Source: Pseudomonadota bacterium
GTDB taxonomy: Bacteria; Myxococcota_A; Polyangia; Polyangiales; Polyangiaceae
Assembly (NCBI GenBank): GCA_023398955.1
Contig: JAEWRL010000189.1
Location: 47,476 to 111,475, forward strand
DNA length: 64,000 nt
Direction: 5' to 3'
A program made the translations under genes and the position numbers. The notes under the pieces are model-generated. The model was not told the DNA's origin and ran no database searches. It saw nothing but the letters and a program-made list of their open reading frames with translations. Positions 28,788-37,895 of this stretch are shown here, one piece after another; within the stretch, counting starts at the first letter, position 1; every line of letters begins with the position of its first letter.

Positions 28788-31700
28788 CTAGCCGGCACTC
28801 CCACCGGATTGGCCGCCACCAGCTGGGGCGCATTGTCCCATCTGGCAGGTTTCTCCGGGCTCGCAATCAACGCTCTCGAGGATCCCGCCACTACAGAATA
28901 CCCGTGTGTTCGGTCCGTCACAGTCTTCGTACCCCTCCTCGCACACAGCGCAGAAGGGCTCACTGCCATCGATGCAGCCGAGTAGTCCGCAGTCCTGGTC
29001 CAGTTCCCAGCGCCCCAACTGACAGAGCTGCAACTCTACTCCAAGGCACTGCGCCTCTCCTTCCGCGCAATCGGCGCAGTAGACTTGATCCACCGTATCC
29101 ACGCACTCGACATCGCACAGGGTCGCCTGCCATTGGCCCGCTTCCGTGCATGTTTCGACGGACAGCTCGTCGACACTGCAGCGCTCCTCTCCCGGCAAGC
29201 AGGCGCCGCACTCTGCCTGGCCTGGGGTCGGCTCGAAACAACCGGGCTCTCCACAGTCGACGGGGGCGAGCCAGAAGCCTTCATCCGAGCACTCTAGGAG
29301 CGAGCCGTCAGAGCAGCTGGAGTCACCCACGTCGCACTCCCTGCACGTGCCGGCAACGCAGGATTGTCCATCGGGACAGGGCACAGTCGTGCTGCACTCG
29401 ACGCAGGCGCCGGCAACACAGGCCGGCACCGCGGAGCCGCACGGGGTTGCCGCCCAGGAGCCGTCGTCCGTGCACTCCACCCGGGTGCGGTCGTCCTCGC
29501 AATCTCGCGCCCCCGGCTCGCACGAGACGCAGGCACCTGCGAGGCAGGGCTGTCCCTCTGCAGCACAGTCGGTCGAATCCCAGGTCCCCGTCGCGTCGTC
29601 ACAGATCAGCGCAACACCAGCCGCACAGTGATCGGCAGAGCTCTGGTTGCACTCGGCGCAATCCGGAATTGGCAGGTTCCCATTGCAGACGGGAGCTTCC
29701 TGCGGACACGCCTGCGCCTCCCAAGATTCGTCGACACAGACGAGCAGGGCATCGCCGAGGCATTGGCGATCCCCGGTGACGCACTGGACGCAGCTCCCGC
29801 CGGAGCAGTACGGCGCCTCACCACCACAGGTCACGGTTACCCACTCGCCCGTGTCCGTGTCGCAGGTCCGGGCCGTCCCGGACCCGGCACACTCTGCGGG
29901 GGAGCTGGCGTTGCAAGCAGCACAGTCACCCTGCAGGCACACGGGCGCGCTCGCGGGACACGCCTGCGCCTGCCACTCGCCGTTCACGCACAGCTGGGCC
30001 TCGGCATCGCCTGCGCCGGTGCAGCGTTTGGTCCCGGAGGCGCACTCGAAGCAGGAACCATCGGCACAGTAGGGAGCGCTCGCTGAACAGTTGCTCGTGG
30101 TCCAGAGGCCGTCCTCACAGACTCGGCGGCCCGAGCTTCCGGTGGTGCACTCCCTCGCTCCCTCCGAGCAGGTGCCGCAATAATCCGCTGTGCCGTCCTG
30201 GTGGCAGCCAAACTGGCAGCTCTCCCAGTCGCCCCACTGCTCCCTCGAATTGCAGACACGCCGCGCGGTCCCCGCATCGTTGCACTCGGCGGTTCCGGGT
30301 TGGCAGGCGCCGCAGTAGTCGAGCGACACGCCCTCGTGGCAGGCGTAGGTGGCCCCGCAGCTGGAGGTGACCCACTCACCCCGAACACAGGTGCGCAGGC
30401 TAGAGCTACCCACGCATTCGGATGCCCCCACGACACACTCGCCACAGTAATCGGCGTTACCATCATCGAAACAGCCGAGGGAGCACTCTTCCACTGTCGT
30501 CCAGGCGTCGTCCTGGCACTCTCGGACGGAAGGAGAGAACGTCCCAAAGCACTGACGACTCCCATCCGTGCATCCAACGCAGTAGTCGTCGAGACCGTCG
30601 TCGATACAGCCCCGCTCCGCGGAGCACGCGACGGTCTCTGACCAGGCGCGACGGTCCGCGGGGCACTGACGCAAAGATCCCGGCGCTTCGGTTTGCACGC
30701 ACTGCGTCTCGTTCGCGCTCGGACAACCCGCGCAGTAATCCTGGTGACCCGCCAAATCGACGCAGCCGTTCGGGCAGGGCACGAAGTCATCCGAGGACAC
30801 GAAGCTCAGCCGATCATCGGCACATGCAGAGATGAAAGCCCCACCCTGACACTGCTGGTCCGATTCTGCGCATACGTAGCAGTACCCCGCGCTCCCGTCC
30901 TCCGCCGCGTAGCAGAAGTCCGCGCTGGGGCAGTTCCTGACCGTATAGTAGGACTGCCCGTCGGAGGCACATTGCTGCAGCTCGGCCCCGTTGCAGCGGT
31001 GCGCGCCCGGCGTGCAGATGTCGCATTGCGCGTTCCCCGTGAGCCTGCTGCCGTCGGCATCGCAAACCGAACCCGTCGGGCATGTACGTGCAGGCACGTA
31101 TCCGGTGCGCCCAGCATTGCAGACCTCCACCAGCTGTGGGTTATCCGGATTGCAGCGGAAGTAGTCCTCGTCACCTGGCGCGCCGCACTCTGGGACACTG
31201 CAGGAAGCGCGGGTGTTGTCGGCGTGACAGAGCTCGGGCGTCGCGCACGGTTCCCCCGTGGCTATCCATTCCGCGCCGCCGGTCTCCGTCGGCACACAGG
31301 CGACCGGCACCCCGAGCTGGCAAGCGTAGGGCACCGCGGGGCACGTGCGGTCGCAGGTCGCGTCCGCTTCGTTGCAGAGCCACCCTTCCTCACAGACCTC
31401 CTCGACGACCCAGCCCGTCCGGTCTGCTGCACAGCGCTGCAGTTGCTGTCCGACGCAGCGCACCGCGTCCGCTGTCGCGCACCCCGTATTGCAACGGCCG
31501 TCCCGAGCATTGCAGAGCGCCGCGGCTTCGCAGTCCTCTCGGACCACCCACTCCGTCAGATTGCGTGGACATTGCCTGAGAATGCTTCCGTCGCAGGAGT
31601 ACGTACCCGCCTGGGGGCACCCAGGAGACAGGCAGCTACGTTGGCTCACCGAGCAGAGCGCGGCGGAGGCACAGGACTCGACAAGATCCCAGTCATGCGC

Positions 31701-32798
31701 GCTGGAGCACTGCTGCAGCTGGAGACCATTGCACTGATACTCACCCGCCTCGCACTCCACGCAGTCGCGGCGCGCCGTGTTGCAGAGGGCCGAGGACTGA
31801 CATGTCATCTCGGTGGTGAAGCCCGTCCCCGCCTCGTTGCAGACCTGCAGCCGCTCACCGTCACAGCGGTACTCACCCGGGGTACAGCCCTCGCTGCATG
31901 CACCGGCCACGGGATCACAGAGGGCTGCGGTCTCACAAACCTCGGATTGCTCCCAGCGATGCCGCCCCGGCGCACAAGCCTCCACGATGCGCCCGTCGCT
32001 CGGGTTGCAACGGAACGTGCCGACTTCGCAGACCGGATCAGCACAGACCTCGCCCCACTCCGGCGACAATGCCTCGTCGCGGGTGCGCTGGCAGAGCTCG
32101 GCGGTCTCGCAGGTCAGCAGGGCTTCCCAACTGCGGTCCTCGGAGCAACGTTGCAGCTGGGCGTCGGAGCACTGGAGCTCGCCCGGGATGCAGTCGCGGC
32201 ACGTACGAGAAGCGACGTTGCAGCGGTCTGGAGAGCTGCAGTCGGTAATCTCCCAGCTCATTCCGGACCCGTCGCACTGGTACAGCGTGGCACCACTGCA
32301 GAAAACCTCTTCGCTCAGGCACGTGAGACAGCGCCCGCTCGCCGAGTCGCAGTACTCCCGATCCGGGCACGCTTCGAGCGTCTGCCACGACTGACCATCC
32401 CCGCTGCAAAGCTCGAGGTTCCAGCTCTCACAGCGGTAGGCGTCCTCGCCACAAAGGCGGCATGTGCCGGCGTTCGCGTCACACAGCTCTGCAGACGCGC
32501 AGGCCTGCTGAAAAGCCCATTGGTCGCGGACGTTCGGATCGCAGCGCTCGAGCGTCGCGCCAACGCAGCGGTGCTCGTCTCCAGGCGGGCACCATTCACC
32601 GGTCTCGTCGGTGCCCGCTGTACCCCCTCCCGCGCCGCCGCTCGCTGGCCCCTGTGTGCTGCCACCCAACGCGCCGTCCCCGCCCTGCCCCCCTGCCTGG
32701 TGGGCTTGCGAGTCCACCGAATAAGAGCGACAGGCGCCCAGTCCGACGAGAACGCACAGCCCCAAGCACAGGTGGAGCACCTGAAATCGGGTCAGCAT
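28788..32798 (-). CDS. giant cysteine-repeat lipoprotein (about 28 repeats)
   Basis: 1336 residues. The signal peptide ends GLGAC (lipobox Cys23), followed by a Gly/Ser/Thr-rich spacer (about 30-65). The rest is a continuous array of about 28 modules of 40-55 residues, nearly all with six Cys. The commonest opening is C-x-PG-x-x-x-C and a frequent middle is L-x-x-C. In the later third the modules change to forms with DYCG-type ends, and one (starting CSTTVPCPDGQ) is short. I recognise no named family; the modules look like small EGF- or TIL-like disulphide knots. It is probably a long extracellular fibre or adhesin on the outer membrane (inference). Its ATG overlaps the upstream stop as TGATG. 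Confidence 0.88.
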   Translation of the reverse strand: MLTRFQVLHLCLGLCVLVGLGACRSYSVDSQAHQAGGQGGDGALGGSTQGPASGGAGGGTAGTDETGEWCPPGDEHRCVGATLERCDPNVRDQWAFQQACASAELCDANAGTCRLCGEDAYRCESWNLELCSGDGQSWQTLEACPDREYCDSASGRCLTCLSEEVFCSGATLYQCDGSGMSWEITDCSSPDRCNVASRTCRDCIPGELQCSDAQLQRCSEDRSWEALLTCETAELCQRTRDEALSPEWGEVCADPVCEVGTFRCNPSDGRIVEACAPGRHRWEQSEVCETAALCDPVAGACSEGCTPGEYRCDGERLQVCNEAGTGFTTEMTCQSSALCNTARRDCVECEAGEYQCNGLQLQQCSSAHDWDLVESCASAALCSVSQRSCLSPGCPQAGTYSCDGSILRQCPRNLTEWVVREDCEAAALCNARDGRCNTGCATADAVRCVGQQLQRCAADRTGWVVEEVCEEGWLCNEADATCDRTCPAVPYACQLGVPVACVPTETGGAEWIATGEPCATPELCHADNTRASCSVPECGAPGDEDYFRCNPDNPQLVEVCNAGRTGYVPARTCPTGSVCDADGSRLTGNAQCDICTPGAHRCNGAELQQCASDGQSYYTVRNCPSADFCYAAEDGSAGYCYVCAESDQQCQGGAFISACADDRLSFVSSDDFVPCPNGCVDLAGHQDYCAGCPSANETQCVQTEAPGSLRQCPADRRAWSETVACSAERGCIDDGLDDYCVGCTDGSRQCFGTFSPSVRECQDDAWTTVEECSLGCFDDGNADYCGECVVGASECVGSSSLRTCVRGEWVTSSCGATYACHEGVSLDYCGACQPGTAECNDAGTARRVCNSREQWGDWESCQFGCHQDGTADYCGTCSEGARECTTGSSGRRVCEDGLWTTSNCSASAPYCADGSCFECASGTKRCTGAGDAEAQLCVNGEWQAQACPASAPVCLQGDCAACNASSPAECAGSGTARTCDTDTGEWVTVTCGGEAPYCSGGSCVQCVTGDRQCLGDALLVCVDESWEAQACPQEAPVCNGNLPIPDCAECNQSSADHCAAGVALICDDATGTWDSTDCAAEGQPCLAGACVSCEPGARDCEDDRTRVECTDDGSWAATPCGSAVPACVAGACVECSTTVPCPDGQSCVAGTCRECDVGDSSCSDGSLLECSDEGFWLAPVDCGEPGCFEPTPGQAECGACLPGEERCSVDELSVETCTEAGQWQATLCDVECVDTVDQVYCADCAEGEAQCLGVELQLCQLGRWELDQDCGLLGCIDGSEPFCAVCEEGYEDCDGPNTRVFCSGGILESVDCEPGETCQMGQCAPAGGGQSGGSAG

Positions 32799-33850
32799 CA
32801 GAACCTTCCCCAGACGCCCAAGGTGTCATGGGAGACGAGCGGCAGGATGCTGGCCGAGTCCAACGCGGCGTCGCCGGGCACAGGGTCGGTGAAGTAGAGA
32901 TACGCACCAGCAGCGAGACCGACAACGCCGATGCCGAGCCCGACGCCCGTCGCTATCCGCCAGCGATCGTAGGAATCGATGTCGTCCTGTAGATTGGGGG
33001 AGCACCGGTCACGCGTCGGGCAGGCGTCGTCGAGGTCTTTGCTCTTCGTGTACGCCACGACACCGGCGGCGCCACCGCCAAGGAGGCCAGCGCCACCAAC
33101 GCCGAGGGAGACGTACATCCAAGTCCGGCGGCTCGTCCCGAGCTCCTTCGGCTCGTCAGGCTCCGGCGTGGGCGTCGAAGCCTCCATCGGTTCTGCCGCA
33201 CGAGACTCTTCGGCTTGGGGTGCGCGCTCGAGCGTCATCATGATCTCGCGTTCCTCCCCCTCCGCGAGCGTGACTTCATTCGTCTCCGGGAGGTACCCAG
33301 GGCCAGCCGCTTCGATGGTGCGGGTTCCTGGGTTGGTGGCGCGGGGCACACCGAGCGCGGCGCGCGGAACCTCGTTACCGTCGATGGTAACCTCCGGGGT
33401 CGCTGGGCCACTGACGCGCAACACCACCCAGGCCAGGCGCGGCTTCAAAGCGGCGAGCTCGGCCTCGGCATCATCGAGGGCTCGCTTCCACACCCATGGG
33501 GCATCGGATGCAACCCCCTCGCGCAGCACCAACTCGTAGCGCTCGTGAGCCTCGACGAGCCGCCCCAGCCCGACCAAGGCGCGCGCGTGATCGACGACGA
33601 GCGTTGGCGCGTGCACGAGCGCGTCCGCGCGACGGAAGCGATCCTCGGCGGTCTCGAAGTCTTCCTCCTGCAGGGCGCGGTAGCCCTCGGCCGCCAGTGA
33701 ACGCGCCGTGGCGCGATCTGCCTCGGACTGGGCCAGGGCGGCGCTCCCGTTGAGCACGAGCAAGAGCCACAGCAGCATGGCTGCTGCAGCGGAGGGCCGC
33801 GGCGCCACCGATGCTCCGCAGGCCAGCAAGTATCGAAGTCCCCTAGACAT
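32798..33850 (-). CDS. exported TPR plus PEGA-like protein with two C-terminal hydrophobic segments
   Basis: 350 residues. The signal sequence (about 25-40) ends ALAQ. TPR-like helices follow (about 42-130: ATARSLAAEGYRALQEEDFE, DHARALVGLGRLVEAHERYE), then a PEGA-like beta domain (VLRVSGPATPEVTIDGNEVP, up to about 205), an acidic linker and two hydrophobic Gly-rich helices near 245-265 and 305-325. This TPR-PEGA-two-helix layout recurs in myxobacterial envelope proteins of unknown role. I chose ATG 33850; ATG 33883 is possible. It is the first gene of the three-gene operon that includes both cysteine-repeat lipoproteins, which it may help assemble or anchor (inference). Confidence 0.82.
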   Translation of the reverse strand: MSRGLRYLLACGASVAPRPSAAAAMLLWLLLVLNGSAALAQSEADRATARSLAAEGYRALQEEDFETAEDRFRRADALVHAPTLVVDHARALVGLGRLVEAHERYELVLREGVASDAPWVWKRALDDAEAELAALKPRLAWVVLRVSGPATPEVTIDGNEVPRAALGVPRATNPGTRTIEAAGPGYLPETNEVTLAEGEEREIMMTLERAPQAEESRAAEPMEASTPTPEPDEPKELGTSRRTWMYVSLGVGGAGLLGGGAAGVVAYTKSKDLDDACPTRDRCSPNLQDDIDSYDRWRIATGVGLGIGVVGLAAGAYLYFTDPVPGDAALDSASILPLVSHDTLGVWGRF

Positions 33851-34017
33851 GTGTTTTACCCTTACCTGAAGCGGCACGCGCAATACTCAAACCTAGAACG
33901 TAGCACGGGCAGCTACCAATTACCTACACACCCGGCCGAGCCCCCGCAAGCGTCGCTCAGGGAGGGAAACCATCCCGTGAACCTCTCCTTTTCTGCTGTT
34001 TCGGCTCCCGCCGGCCC

Positions 34018-34162
34018 CATTCCGCTGGGCTTGCTCCACTGGGCTTGCTCCGCTGGGCTTGCTCCGCTGGGCTTGTTTCCGCTGGGCTTGTTTCCGCTGG
34101 GCTTGTTTCCGCCGGGCTTGCTCCGCTGGGCTTGTTTCCGCCGGGCCCATTCCGTTGGGCTT
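34018..34162. repeat. tandem array of ten 14/15-bp units
   Basis: Ten head-to-tail units of GCTCCGCTGGGCTT (14 bp) or GTTTCCGCTGGGCTT (15 bp), with unit starts at 34018, 34033, 34047, 34061, 34075, 34090, 34105, 34120, 34134 and 34149. Because 14- and 15-bp units alternate, no reading frame is kept through the array, which argues against coding. It lies in the 665-base gap 33851-34515 upstream of both the divergent TPR/PEGA operon and the TetR gene; the rest of that gap shows nothing I recognise. Confidence 0.9.
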
Positions 34163-34515
34163 GTTCTTCCTTTCTGCGTCCATTCATAGAGGGAGCGCCG
34201 TGCAACGCCCGCGTTCGACGAGACGAGACGAAACACCTGAAGCGAGGCAGCCCGCCGCGGCGAGGCAAGGCGCTACAGAGTCGCTGTCTTATCCCGAGTT
34301 GCGGAGTGCGTTGCATTCGCGCAATCACAGACACCCACGGCTCGGCACCGTCAGAGACCCGAATGCCGAATGCGTTGCGGCTCAGGTTCCGGAGTCGTGC
34401 GGCGACGCTGCTCGTTTGCTCATTTCCCCGGCGCGGGCCGCTCCAATCCGACCGGAACAAGCTCGCGGCACCGGAATCTGTTCGTTGTCCAGATCGCTTG
34501 CTATGGTGATGACCC

Positions 34516-35214
34516 ATGAGCAAGCGGCTGACTTATCACCATGGCAACCTGCGACGTGCCTTGCTCGAGGCTGCCTCGGCGCTGCTCGACGAGGGCGGTC
34601 TCGCGGCGTTGAGCCTGCGCGAGGTGGCGCGCCGCGCTGGCGTCACCCACTCCGCTCCCTATCACTACTTCGCGGACCGTTCCGCGCTCCTTTCCGCCGT
34701 CGCCGAAGAGGGCTTCAGCTTGTTGACCCAAGCTCTCGAGGAGGCACGCGACGGCGCTCACGAACCCCTCGCGCGATTCGCCGCCCTCGGCTGTGCGTAC
34801 GTCGGCTTCGCCCTGGAGTATCCCGGCTACTTCCGCATCATGTTCCGCCCCGAGCTGGCGGATCTCAAGGACTGCGACGACCCGGATCACGTTTCACACA
34901 GGAGCTTTCGCATCCTCGTCGACGTCATCTCCGAGTGTCAGGAGGCGGGGCTGGCACCCGGGGGAGATCCCATGCCGCTCGTCCTCAGCGCCTGGTCCCT
35001 CGTGCACGGACTGGCATCCCTATGGCTCGACGGGCCCCTGTCGCGCTCCCCCCTGGCGGAGACCGTGAGCGCCGGGCAGCTCTCGACCGTGGTCACCGGG
35101 ACGATGGCGGAGCTCCTCGATCGCTCGGCGGCGACTCCGCTGCCCGCGGGGATCGAGCTGCCCAGCGCGGACCGCTGGTGCCCCGCGATCACGACGAAGG
35201 AAGAGCCGCGCTAG
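34516..35214 (+). CDS. TetR/AcrR-family transcriptional regulator
   Basis: 232 residues. The N-terminal helix-turn-helix DNA-binding domain (about 10-55) reads HGNLRRALLEAASALLDEGG, then SLREVARRAGVTHSAPYHYF, the classic TetR signature. The C-terminal ligand domain begins with FAALGCAYVGFALEYPGYFRIMF, typical of the WHG/TetR_C_33 subgroup. It probably represses a nearby transporter or its own gene; the MFS transporter with its lipoproteins lies downstream on the other strand (inference). The ligand is unknown. The gene starts at ATG 34516, and its 3' end is followed by a hairpin. Confidence 0.93.
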   Translation: MSKRLTYHHGNLRRALLEAASALLDEGGLAALSLREVARRAGVTHSAPYHYFADRSALLSAVAEEGFSLLTQALEEARDGAHEPLARFAALGCAYVGFALEYPGYFRIMFRPELADLKDCDDPDHVSHRSFRILVDVISECQEAGLAPGGDPMPLVLSAWSLVHGLASLWLDGPLSRSPLAETVSAGQLSTVVTGTMAELLDRSAATPLPAGIELPSADRWCPAITTKEEPR

Positions 35215-35218
35215 CGGG

Positions 35219-35243
35219 GCGGCACAGGAGCACGGTGTGCCGC
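35219..35243 (+). terminator. hairpin just after the TetR gene
   Basis: GCGGCACA (35219-35226) pairs perfectly with TGTGCCGC (35236-35243) around a 9-base loop, starting 5 bases past the TetR stop. No U tract follows, so it may be a 3' stabiliser or a Rho-dependent stop rather than a classic terminator. Confidence 0.4.
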
Positions 35244-35364
35244 GTCGGTAGAAGGACGCGCACCGCCTCCACAGCGGCCTCCCACAAACCGCCCGAGGGC
35301 GACCGTGGATTGCACCAGGCCGCCCTCGCTCAGACTACCGCGCTGTGCCCAGCGCGCCGTCGAC

Positions 35365-36315
35365 TCAGAAGTGGATGCCCTGATCCGGGTCGGCACCAGG
35401 GGTGCACAGGGGATCCCCCGCCTCCACCAGGTTACAGAAATCAGGGGTATTGGGCGTGATCAGATCCCAGGTGTGCGTTGCGCACCAGTTCAAGTGCCCG
35501 TCGTCAGCCGTCAGCACGAACTGGATATCGTCGATGGCCAGGGTGTAGTCGCCCGTCCCTTCCACGCTGAGCTGCATCTTCAGGACCTGATCGACCTCGA
35601 AGGGAGTCGCCCCCGCCCACGACGGAGTGCTCAATTCGCCCCAAAGGACGGTGAACCACTCCCAGTCCCCTGTCACGTCGATGTCCTTGCCGTAGAACCC
35701 GAAGCAGGTCTTCGTGCCTTCTTCCAGCTCGTGCTGGCACTTGCAGCGCTGCTCCTCCGGACCGGAAGCCCACTTGTCACCGAGTTGCCACAGATCGTTG
35801 GCCGTCGTCGGGAAGGCGACGCGCACCGGCAAGGCTGCCGCCGCAGTTCCATCTGTCCCCACGAGCGTGCCCTTGGCGCGGAAACGGACGCCAATCTTGT
35901 CACAGATGTTGAAGCGCACGTTCTTGTCCAAGAAGCTGAAGCCGATGCCAGCAACCGGATAGAGCGGCTTGTCACCACAGGAGTCCAGCTCGTCGGCGCG
36001 TTCCCCCGCGGGCTTGGTACCGGTGATCATGCACACGTTGTTTGTGGGATCGCCCTGATCCGCCATCGCAGTGACGGTGAAGTTATCACCCGATTGCGTG
36101 GCTTCGTCCCAGGTCGAGAAGGGCTCAACCGTGCCGTAGGTATTCCGTCCCGCGTCGGTGAAGGTCCACATATAGCCACCAGTCGCCATCTGGTGAGCAT
36201 CGCAGGCGCTCAGGGACTTCACTGCGGGAAGGGGCTTGTCGTCGGTGCTGCAGGCGCTCAGCGCCAGCACGAGGCTGGCCGAAGTGAAAAGGGTGCAAGT
36301 TAGCTTCCGTGTCAT
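35365..36315 (-). CDS. lipoprotein with carbohydrate-binding-like jelly-roll domain (A)
   Basis: 316 residues. Lipobox LSAC (Cys22) follows a good signal peptide. The mature chain is beta-rich, running from YMWTFTDAGRNTYGT through GIGFSFL, KIGVRFRAKG, GDWEWFTVLWGELSTPSWAG and LAIDDIQFV. The closing D-D-I-x-F strand and WxxFxxxWxxL element are typical of CBM11/CIA30-like galactose-binding folds. It is a distant paralogue of the lipoprotein at 37896-38645; the two flank the MFS gene in the same orientation. Several Cys (CKCQHELEEGTKTC) suggest a disulphide-bonded or metal loop. Sugar binding at the cell surface is inferred. I chose ATG 36315 at the signal peptide. Confidence 0.82.
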   Translation of the reverse strand: MTRKLTCTLFTSASLVLALSACSTDDKPLPAVKSLSACDAHQMATGGYMWTFTDAGRNTYGTVEPFSTWDEATQSGDNFTVTAMADQGDPTNNVCMITGTKPAGERADELDSCGDKPLYPVAGIGFSFLDKNVRFNICDKIGVRFRAKGTLVGTDGTAAAALPVRVAFPTTANDLWQLGDKWASGPEEQRCKCQHELEEGTKTCFGFYGKDIDVTGDWEWFTVLWGELSTPSWAGATPFEVDQVLKMQLSVEGTGDYTLAIDDIQFVLTADDGHLNWCATHTWDLITPNTPDFCNLVEAGDPLCTPGADPDQGIHF

Positions 36316-36631
36316 CGTTCGCTCGCTCTTTGCAGGTGTTGCTGGTGCCGCCGGTGCGAAAGGAAGCCGTGCTCCCGGTGCCCGACCGGCTGTGGTAAGG
36401 GGGGTCGATACAATCCCGCCACGAGGCGTCAGACACTCTTGCAGAGAGACGGGCTCGGGGCAATGCCAAGGCGCGGAAAGCCCCAGCGCGCACGCCACGT
36501 CGACGAAGCCGTCGCTAATTTTGCGTCCCGGTAGGACAGCGCCCGGGACCCAGGCGCCAGCATCCGTGGTACTCCGATTGCCCGGGAGAACCAAGACTTT
36601 GCCGAAAGCGTCCGCCGGGTCGCGCGCGGCC

Positions 36632-37792
36632 CTACGAAAGCCCCGTCCCGAGCACCAGGCGCCGCCGCCGCACCCAGCCGACGACGATGAGCGCTAGCGT
36701 GGAAATCCCCGAGGCGGCAAGGAACACGGGACGCGCCCCAGCAGCCCCGTGCAAGGCTCCCCATGCGAGCATGCCGAGCGCCGTGCCCAGGGCCATGCTC
36801 GTCGCGGCCATGCCTTGGGCGCTCCCGAGCAGGCCATCCCCCGCTTCTTCGCGCACCCACACGATTCCCGCGACCCACACGAGGGCAAAGGAGAGCGCAT
36901 GGAGCGGCTGCAGCAGGAGAATCAGGGGTAGAGACGTCACGGAGCCGAGCAGCAGCCAGCGCCCCGCAGCCACTCCAATCCCGAAGGCCACGCAGGTCAA
37001 CGCTCCCCACCGCTCGATAGCCTGGCCTGCCCGGGCCATCAGGAGGATCTCGGCGAAGGTGGCCAGCCCCCAGGCTAACCCCACCTGGGCCCCCGTAGCA
37101 CCGAGCGCCTTCAGATGCAGGCTGATGCAGAGGTCATACCCGGAATGGGCCAGCGTCCAGGCGAAGAGCAGCGCCAGAAAACAATGAAAGCGTGGACGTC
37201 TCAGCAGCCCCGCGGCTTCCCTCAGCACGGGGCGCGGCGGGAGCCTCCCCGTCTTTGGCACCCAGAAGCTTGCAACGAAGGCCGCCATCGTCAGACAGGC
37301 GATGGCGTACGGGTACGGGCTCGGTTCCTCGAGCTCGAGCCACCAACCAGCGCAAACGACGGCCAGCATGAAGCCGATGGAACCCCAGAGGCGGATACCC
37401 CCATAGTGACGTCCCGCCGACTCCAGGCTGGCGACGTCCGCCAGCGTCGACATGGGCACCCGGAGCAGCGAGAACACGAAGAATCCCGCGAAGATGGCCC
37501 CGAATCCGAGCACCGTCGCGTGGACGGCCACTCCGAGCAGCAGCGCGCTCAGCATGGCCCCGAAGCTCGCCCACCGGATGAGCATACCGCGAAGGCCAAA
37601 GCGATCCGCGAGCATCCCGAACACGACGGGCGCCAAGATCATGGCGATAGGCCTCAGCGCGACGACGGCTCCCATGCGCCAGCCATCGATGCCCCGTGCC
37701 GCCAACCACAGCGGCTGATACGGCATGAAGATGCCCATGGCGGCAAAGGAGGTCAGGTAATAGAGCCGCAGGGCGCGCGTGTGCTCGAGCAT
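36632..37792 (-). CDS. MFS transporter, HcaT / 3-phenylpropionate-type
   Basis: 386 residues with about 12 predicted transmembrane helices. The opening RLYYLTSFAAMGIFMPYQPLWLAARG and the loop GMLADRFGLRGMLIRW are typical of the PPP/HcaT-like MFS subfamily (nucleoside:H+ symporter-like). GGIRLWGSIGFMLAV matches the conserved fifth-helix region of this group. The substrate is unknown. It lies on the same strand between two related surface lipoproteins, so uptake of a small molecule released near those proteins is possible (inference). The 316-base gap to lipoprotein A (36316-36631) shows no ORF I trust. Confidence 0.9.
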   Translation of the reverse strand: MLEHTRALRLYYLTSFAAMGIFMPYQPLWLAARGIDGWRMGAVVALRPIAMILAPVVFGMLADRFGLRGMLIRWASFGAMLSALLLGVAVHATVLGFGAIFAGFFVFSLLRVPMSTLADVASLESAGRHYGGIRLWGSIGFMLAVVCAGWWLELEEPSPYPYAIACLTMAAFVASFWVPKTGRLPPRPVLREAAGLLRRPRFHCFLALLFAWTLAHSGYDLCISLHLKALGATGAQVGLAWGLATFAEILLMARAGQAIERWGALTCVAFGIGVAAGRWLLLGSVTSLPLILLLQPLHALSFALVWVAGIVWVREEAGDGLLGSAQGMAATSMALGTALGMLAWGALHGAAGARPVFLAASGISTLALIVVGWVRRRRLVLGTGLS

Positions 37793-37895
37793 GGGGTGTC
37801 GGGTCTAGTCTCGCGACAAAGGCGCGCAAGCCGACAGCCCGAGCGGGCGTGGGGTCACCAGCTGCCGATGACCCGCTGACCGCCCGCCTGGTGCC

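Noticed and set aside
30693..32897. Long open frame of about 730 codons on the plus strand, antisense to the giant cysteine-repeat gene
   Set aside because: It mirrors the repetitive GC-rich codons of the true gene; its translation has no domain, signal or sensible composition.
33913..34236. Repeat-rich ORFs (NKPSG-type) across the 14/15-bp array
   Set aside because: The mix of 14- and 15-bp units breaks every frame across the array; composition and absence of a start signal point to noncoding repeats.
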